Shown here in pieces: positions 38,074-41,872 of a DNA stretch of 41,872 nucleotides. The position numbers were made by a program, and so were the translations under genes. The stretch is from NCBI RefSeq assembly GCF_012911935.1, contig NZ_JAAXLA010000065.1, forward strand, positions 1-41,872. The letters are read 5' to 3'. The DNA comes from Pseudonocardia acidicola (GTDB lineage Bacteria > Actinomycetota > Actinomycetes > Mycobacteriales > Pseudonocardiaceae). The notes below the pieces were generated by a model. It made no database searches and was not told the origin of the DNA. It saw only the letters and a program-made list of their open reading frames with translations. Every line of letters begins with the position of its first letter. Position 1 is the stretch's first letter.

Positions 38074-38727
38074 TCACGTTCCGATTAACGCGCCGGCGGG
38101 GCCCCCGGTGACGGTCGGGATGTCCGTTGCGCCCCAGAACCGTGCGGATCCGACGATCGCGGCCTGGTGGTAGGCGGGCGCGTCGAAGCCCGACGCCAGC
38201 ACCTCGACGCAGGGTGTGCGCTCGCCGTGGGCCCGCAGCAGCCGCTGCAGGGTTCCGGTCAGCTTCCAGGGCCGGTCGGCCCCGAGCACCAGGACGACGC
38301 GCTGCTCCCCACGGCCGTCGACCCGCCAGCTCTGCCGCAGCTCGGTGGTGCCGGTGTGGCCGCGGACCACGGCGAGCACGCTGAGCGCGGCCAGGTCCGG
38401 GATGCCGGAGCCGGCCCGGAACTGCACGAACGGGTCGTCGGCGGCGTGCACGGGGAGAACCGCGTCGAGCAGCCGGCGCGGCGCCCCCCAACCGCCGACG
38501 GCGTCGATCAACAGGTCGTGTTCGGCGTCGGTGAGGCCGACGCGGTTGCGCAGCAGAGCACGCGGCAGCGTCGCGCTGACTGCGGCGCGGCCCTCGACGG
38601 CGAGCCAGTCCCGCAGCCGCCACAACAGGTCGTCGGGCAGCCGCCCGGCCAGCCGGAGCAGCAGTTCGTGGCACGCCGTATCGGCCCGGCCGGTCTCGGC
38701 GGTGCCGGTCGGGACCGGGCCGGTCAT
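38074..38727 (-). CDS. Paralogue of the large disordered-tail protein, unknown function
   Basis: 217 residues. CHELLLRLAGRLPDDLLWRLRDWLAVEGR aligns with THELLLALAGRVDDDLLATSRELAAIGED of the next gene. VVLVLGADRPW and CVEVLASGFDAPAYHQAAIVGSARFWG align with VVLVEIGSGG and SVEAFVAGSTLPDYHAEALRSARPV. This copy lacks the long tail and adds LTDAEHDLLIDAVGGWGAPRRLLDAVL in the middle. The ATG at 38727 (or GTG 38730) overlaps the RidA stop, so translation is coupled; 29 nt separate it from the larger paralogue. No catalytic motif is seen. Together they look like a diverged tandem duplication. Confidence 0.75.
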   Translation of the reverse strand: MTGPVPTGTAETGRADTACHELLLRLAGRLPDDLLWRLRDWLAVEGRAAVSATLPRALLRNRVGLTDAEHDLLIDAVGGWGAPRRLLDAVLPVHAADDPFVQFRAGSGIPDLAALSVLAVVRGHTGTTELRQSWRVDGRGEQRVVLVLGADRPWKLTGTLQRLLRAHGERTPCVEVLASGFDAPAYHQAAIVGSARFWGATDIPTVTGGPAGALIGT

Positions 38728-39188
38728 CACGCCACCTCCACGATGAGCTCCACCTCGACCGGTGCGTTCAGGGGCAGCTCCGCGACCCCGACCGCCGACC
38801 GCGCGTGCTGTCCCGCCGCGCCGAACACCTCGCCGAGCAGGTCGGACGCTCCGTTGATCACGGCGGGCTGACCGCCGAAACCCGGTGCGGAGGCGACGAA
38901 GCCCACGACCTTGACGACCCCGACGACCGCGTCGATGCCGACCAGGGCGTCGACGGCCGCGAGCGCGTTGAGCGCGCAGACGCGGGCGAGGCCGTAGGCG
39001 TCGTCGGCCCCGATCTCGGCCCCGACCTTGCCGGTCGCGGCCAGCGTGCCGTCGACGAACGGGACCTGGCCGGCGGTGAACACCAGTGAACCCGAGCGCC
39101 GGGCCGGGATGTACGCCCCGGCCGGGGCGGCCACCGTCGGCAGCGTGATGCCGAGTTCACGCAGGCGCCCGCTGGGCGACGGTGACAT
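38727..39188 (-). CDS. RidA/YjgF family protein (Rv3678c-like)
   Basis: 153-residue trimeric enamine/imine deaminase family member. LVFTAGQVPFVDGTLAATGKVG is the YjgF N-terminal signature, and ARVCALNALAAVDALVG follows. RSAVGVAELPLNAPVEVELIVEV carries the Arg that corresponds to the substrate carboxylate-binding Arg of RidA. The ATG at 39188 is 5 nt after the DUF4177 stop, and the stop overlaps the next gene. It belongs to the Rv3678c-type subgroup by position; activity on 2-aminoacrylate is plausible but not shown. Confidence 0.92.
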   Translation of the reverse strand: MSPSPSGRLRELGITLPTVAAPAGAYIPARRSGSLVFTAGQVPFVDGTLAATGKVGAEIGADDAYGLARVCALNALAAVDALVGIDAVVGVVKVVGFVASAPGFGGQPAVINGASDLLGEVFGAAGQHARSAVGVAELPLNAPVEVELIVEVA

Positions 39189-39193
39189 CGCGC

Positions 39194-39376
39194 TCAGCCG
39201 CCCTGGACCGGGCGCTTGAAGTACGCCACCAGCTGTTCGGGGCTCGCCCCCGCCATCACGGTGACCAGTTCCCAGCCGTCACGACCGAAGTTGTCGAGGA
39301 TCGCCTTGGTGTTGTGGATCAGCAGCGGAGCGGTGAGGTACTCCCACCGGGTGACCGGCGCGCCGGGTGAGGTCAT
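39194..39376 (-). CDS. DUF4177-type small protein
   Basis: 60 residues: MTSPGAPVTRWEYLTAPLLIHNTKAILDNFGRDGWELVTVMAGASPEQLVAYFKRP. The pattern WEY..P......LN..G..GWELV.V......L.AYFKRP is that of DUF4177, a small actinobacterial/firmicute protein (Rv3678A position). The ATG at 39376 is preferred to the in-frame GTG at 39385, because TACAGT lies exactly 7 nt upstream of it, giving a leaderless start. First gene of the operon with RidA and the two paralogues. Confidence 0.85.
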   Translation of the reverse strand: MTSPGAPVTRWEYLTAPLLIHNTKAILDNFGRDGWELVTVMAGASPEQLVAYFKRPVQGG

Positions 39377-39448
39377 GGCGGGCACTGTAGTGCTCGCCTC
39401 ATCCGTTCCGGCGGGCCGCCCACGAGTGGCGTACGTACGCTGGTCGTC
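39377..39448. promoter_or_regulatory. Divergent leaderless promoters with two palindromes
   Basis: Minus strand: TACAGT (39389-39384), 7 nt, ATG 39376. Plus strand: TACGCT (39436-39441), 7 nt, GTG 39449. Each -10 lies in or overlaps a palindrome: GCACTGTAGTGC (39382-39393) and GCGTACGTACGC (39429-39440), both 12 bp, with centres 47 bp apart. A regulator binding either palindrome would block the -10 directly. Confidence 0.5.
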
Positions 39449-40495
39449 GTGACCTCAACCGGTTGGCCCGCCGCGCTGTCGGGTGTCCGCCTGCACGTGG
39501 TGTCGGGCAAGGGTGGCACCGGCAAGACGACGGCGGCCGCGGCGCTGGCGTTGGCGCTGGCCGGCGGGGGGAAGCGGACCCTGCTGGTCGAGGTCGAGGG
39601 ACGGCAGGGCATCGCCCAGGTCTTCGACACCGCGCCGCTGCCCTACGAGGAACGCAAGATCGCGGTGGCGCCCGGCGGCGGCGAGGTCCGCGCGCTCGCG
39701 GTCGACGCCGAGGCGGCGCTGCTCGAGTACTTCGAGATGTTCTACCGGCTCGGGATGGCCGGGCGGACGCTGCGCCGGATGGGCGCGATCGAGTTCGCCA
39801 CCACCCTCGCGCCCGGGCTGCGCGACGTGCTGCTCACCGGCAAGGTCAAGGAGTGCGTGACCCGGACCGGCGCTGACGGGCGCTATGTCTACGACGCCGT
39901 CGTGCTCGACGCCCCGCCGACCGGCCGGGTCGTCAGCTTCCTCGACGTGACGAAGGCGATGGCCGACCTCGCCAAGGCCGGACCGATCCACACCCAGGCC
40001 GAGGGTGTCGTGCGCCTGCTGCACTCGCCGATGACCGCGGTGCACCTGGTCACGCTGCTGGAGGACCTTCCGATGACCGAGACGCTCGAGACCGTCCACG
40101 AGCTGGCCGCGGCCGACCTGCGGACCGGCGCGGTGATCATCAACCGGGTGCGGGAGCAGTGGCTGCCCGACCGCTCGGTGGCGTCGGCGGCCAACGGCCG
40201 GGTCGATGCCGCGAGAGTGCGCAACGGACTGGCTGCGGCCGGGTTGGACCTGCGGCCGGATGTGATCGACGGCCTGGTCGCCGAGACCGTGGAGCACGCC
40301 GTCCGGGTGCACGCCGAGGCCGCGGCGCTGGCCCGGCTGGACGACGAATCGGCCGAGCCACTGCCCCGCCTCGAGTTACCTCAACAGCTGGGTGGGGTCG
40401 ATCTGGGCTCGTTGTACGAGCTGGCGGAGGCGTTGGTGGACCAGGGCGTCGAGGTACGCGGAGCACACACGAGCGGGGTGCCTGCCCAGTCATGA
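39449..40495 (+). CDS. ArsA/Get3-like ATPase, first subunit (Rv3679-like)
   Basis: 348 residues. The deviant Walker A is SGKGGTGKTT (19-28), with signature Lys21. Later features are VEVEGRQGIAQVF (switch I region) and YDAVVLDAPPTGRVVSFLDV (switch II). The C-terminal helical part includes PMTAVHLVTLLEDLPMTETLETVHELA. In M. tuberculosis Rv3679 and Rv3680 form an anion-transporter-type ATPase complex; no membrane partner is in this window. The GTG at 39449 has no ribosome binding site and follows a leaderless-type -10. The stop overlaps the next ATG (ATGA), so both subunits are made together. Not arsenic-specific on any evidence seen. Confidence 0.92.
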   Translation: MTSTGWPAALSGVRLHVVSGKGGTGKTTAAAALALALAGGGKRTLLVEVEGRQGIAQVFDTAPLPYEERKIAVAPGGGEVRALAVDAEAALLEYFEMFYRLGMAGRTLRRMGAIEFATTLAPGLRDVLLTGKVKECVTRTGADGRYVYDAVVLDAPPTGRVVSFLDVTKAMADLAKAGPIHTQAEGVVRLLHSPMTAVHLVTLLEDLPMTETLETVHELAAADLRTGAVIINRVREQWLPDRSVASAANGRVDAARVRNGLAAAGLDLRPDVIDGLVAETVEHAVRVHAEAAALARLDDESAEPLPRLELPQQLGGVDLGSLYELAEALVDQGVEVRGAHTSGVPAQS

Positions 40496-41685
40496 GTGCC
40501 CTGAAAACGCCGCCGCCACTGGACGTCGACGCGGTCCTCGACGACCCGCAGACCCGGATCATCGTGTGCTGCGGCTCCGGTGGTGTCGGCAAGACGACCA
40601 CGTCGGCCGCGCTGGCCCTGCGCGCCGCCGAGCGCGGCCGCAAGACTGTCGTGCTCACCATCGACCCGGCCAAGCGGCTGGCCCAGGCGCTCGGGCTGAC
40701 CCAGCTGGGCAACGAGCCGCACGAGGTGGCCGGCGTGCCCGGTGACGGCGCCCCGGGCGGCGGCGAGCTGCACGCGATGATGCTCGACATGCGCCGGACC
40801 TTCGACGAGATGGTCTACGCGCACGCCGATCCCGAGCGCGCCGAGAAGATCATCGCCAACCCCTTCTACCAGACCATCTCCTCGTCGTTCTCCGGCACGC
40901 AGGAGTACATGGCGATGGAGAAGCTGAGCCAGCTCACGGCGACCGGGGACTGGGACCTCGTCGTCGTCGACACCCCGCCGTCGCGCTCGGCGCTGGACTT
41001 CCTCGACGCCCCGCAGCGCATGTCCAACTTCCTCGACGGCCGGATGATCCGATTGCTGTCCTCACCGGCCAGGGCCGGTGGCAAGGGCATCCGCAAGATC
41101 GTCGGTGCCGGTTTCCAGCTGTTCTCCAAGGCCGTCTCCACGATCCTGGGCGGTGCACTGCTGGCCGACGCGTCGGCGTTCGTGCAGGCCTTCGACACGA
41201 TGTTCGGCGGGTTCCGCGAGCGGGCCACCAAGACCTATGCGCTGCTGCGTTCCCCGGGCACCGCGTTCCTGGTCGTCGCCGCGCCGGAGCCGGACGCGCT
41301 GCGCGAGGCGGCGTACTTCGTCGACCGGCTCTCCGCCGAGGACATGCCGCTGGCCGGGCTGGTGCTCAACCGGACTCACCCGGTGCTGGCCCCGCTGTCC
41401 GCGGCGAAGGCGCGCGACGCCGCGGAGAACCTCAACGGCAACGGCTCGAGGCTCGCCGCGGCGGTGCTGCGGCTGCACGCCGACCGGGTCGACCTGGCCG
41501 ACCGGGAGAACCGCCTGCTCAGTCGGTTCGCCGGCGCCCACCCCGCGGTCCGGGTGACCCGGGTGCCGGCGGTGGCCGGCGACATCTCCGACCTCGACGG
41601 GCTGCGCGAGATCGGCTCCCGGCTGGCTCACGGCGGGGTGCCCGAGACCGGCCACCGGGCCGAGGCGGTCACGGCGGCTCCGTAG
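40492..41685 (+). CDS. ArsA/Get3-like ATPase, second subunit (Rv3680-like)
   Basis: 397 residues. P-loop CCGSGGVGKTTTSA (27-40): the Lys normally found as the signature residue (KGGVGKT) is Ser29 here, while the Walker Lys34 is kept. TIDPAKRLAQALGL (switch I), VVVDTPPSRSALDFLDAPQRMSNFLDGR (switch II) and VVAAPEPDALREAAYFVDRL, VLNRTHPVL support the family. An insertion with a hydrophobic stretch (GKGIRKIVGAGFQLFSKAVSTILGGALLADASAFVQAFDTMF) may be a client- or membrane-binding helical region. Translationally coupled to the first subunit, probably forming a heteromer. In M. tuberculosis whiB4 follows; here an insertion sequence end appears instead. Confidence 0.92.
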   Translation: MSALKTPPPLDVDAVLDDPQTRIIVCCGSGGVGKTTTSAALALRAAERGRKTVVLTIDPAKRLAQALGLTQLGNEPHEVAGVPGDGAPGGGELHAMMLDMRRTFDEMVYAHADPERAEKIIANPFYQTISSSFSGTQEYMAMEKLSQLTATGDWDLVVVDTPPSRSALDFLDAPQRMSNFLDGRMIRLLSSPARAGGKGIRKIVGAGFQLFSKAVSTILGGALLADASAFVQAFDTMFGGFRERATKTYALLRSPGTAFLVVAAPEPDALREAAYFVDRLSAEDMPLAGLVLNRTHPVLAPLSAAKARDAAENLNGNGSRLAAAVLRLHADRVDLADRENRLLSRFAGAHPAVRVTRVPAVAGDISDLDGLREIGSRLAHGGVPETGHRAEAVTAAP

Positions 41686-41693
41686 CCGCCGGC

Positions 41694-41734
41694 CGGGCCG
41701 GTGGCCGGAGCTCCCGCTCCACGCCGCCGGCCCG
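41694..41734 (+). terminator. Possible terminator after the ATPase pair
   Basis: CGGGCCGGTGG (41694-41704) pairs with CCGCCGGCCCG (41724-41734) with one G-U pair. The 19-nt loop contains a smaller GGAG/CTCC stem. It begins 9 nt after the stop. Confidence 0.5.
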
Positions 41735-41749
41735 CTCCCGCCCGGCTAG

Positions 41750-41872
41750 TACTCCAGTCGTAGATCGTGATCATGTCTCGGGTCGTCGTTTGTAGTGGCT
41801 GCTGCGAGCTCGATGTTGGTGGCGTCGTCGCCAGTCGGTCCAGGCCAGCGGGTCGGCGAGGCGGCGGGCGGG
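41750..41872 (-). mobile_element. End of an insertion sequence (IS701-like), cut by the window
   Basis: The sequence changes from GC-rich intergenic DNA to the end of a transposase gene. CTAG at 41746-41749 borders it, fitting the YTAR 4-bp target duplication described for IS701-type elements. The terminal bases read TACTCCAGTCGTAGATCGTG. The element continues beyond the right edge, so the second end and second CTAG cannot be seen. Confidence 0.6.
41771..41872 (-). CDS. Transposase C-terminus (partial)
   Basis: 33 residues before a TGA at 41773-41771: the frame reads PARRLADPLAWTDWRRRHQH and then RARSSHYKRRPET. The pattern W.DWRRRHQ.RAR.SHY.RR is the usual C-terminus of a group of actinobacterial IS701-like/DDE transposases. 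The rest of the gene lies outside the window. Too short to classify firmly. Confidence 0.65.
   Translation of the reverse strand, partial: PARRLADPLAWTDWRRRHQHRARSSHYKRRPET

Overview
The window is a very GC-rich, densely coding stretch of an actinobacterial chromosome. GTG starts are common, genes often overlap by 4 nt, and HspR-type heat-shock control is present. Gene content and order match mycobacterial and other mycolata/Pseudonocardiales core regions. I infer a Pseudonocardiaceae-like organism, but no rRNA or tRNA is present to confirm this. From memory of M. tuberculosis gene order, about 1-28.3 kb corresponds to the Rv0350-Rv0385 neighbourhood (dnaK-grpE-dnaJ-hspR, a type II flavohemoglobin, clpB, pyrE, a TrmH methylase, DedA, fba, DUF3151, an Rv0358-like protein, purA). 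About 28.4-41.7 kb corresponds to Rv3671c-Rv3680 (marP, Nudix, thioredoxin-like, nth, small membrane protein, crp, metallo-beta-lactamase fold, RidA, DUF4177, two ArsA-like ATPases). The two blocks join at a strong bidirectional terminator region.

Layout. 1-4.5 kb: dnaK operon with a SigR/SigH-like promoter and two HAIR (HspR) boxes. 4.5-7.3 kb: a decayed isochorismatase-type hydrolase, a flavohemoglobin-like protein and a divergent FMN-binding PPOX-fold protein. 7.3-10.2 kb: clpB, with the same promoter architecture as dnaK, followed by an inverted array of a 22-bp repeat. 10.2-13 kb: membrane-anchored protein, short-chain dehydrogenase, pyrE, proline-rich membrane protein. 13.4-16.6 kb: a lipoprotein translationally coupled to an unusual membrane AAA+/M41 (FtsH-like) protease, followed by four tandem copies of the same 22-bp repeat. 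16.6-20 kb: TrmH/SpoU methylase, DJ-1/PfpI protein, broken GlxA-type regulator, GH76-like protein. 20-22.5 kb: an ECF sigma factor operon with a small membrane protein and two DedA proteins. 22.6-28.3 kb: fba, DUF3151, FUSC-like membrane protein, PlsC, Rv0358-like protein, purA. 28.4-31.9 kb: marP-Nudix-TlpA-nth operon. 32-35.9 kb: small membrane protein, crp, MBL-fold hydrolase, Nudix hydrolase, Gfo/Idh/MocA oxidoreductase. 35.9-39.4 kb: DUF4177-RidA operon extended by two mutually related proteins of unknown function, one with a disordered tail of about 500 residues. 39.4-41.7 kb: ArsA-like ATPase pair. 41.75 kb to the edge: end of an insertion sequence.

The genes combine protein quality control (DnaK/GrpE/DnaJ, ClpB, FtsH-like protease, MarP) under heat and thiol-oxidative stress control, central metabolism (fba, purA, pyrE), DNA repair (nth) and regulation (hspR, crp, ECF sigma). 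The least explained parts are the lipoprotein/AAA protease pair, the paralogue pair behind RidA, the 22-bp repeats placed directly after stop codons, and a set of likely leaderless promoters (TAnnnT, 7-8 nt, then the start codon).
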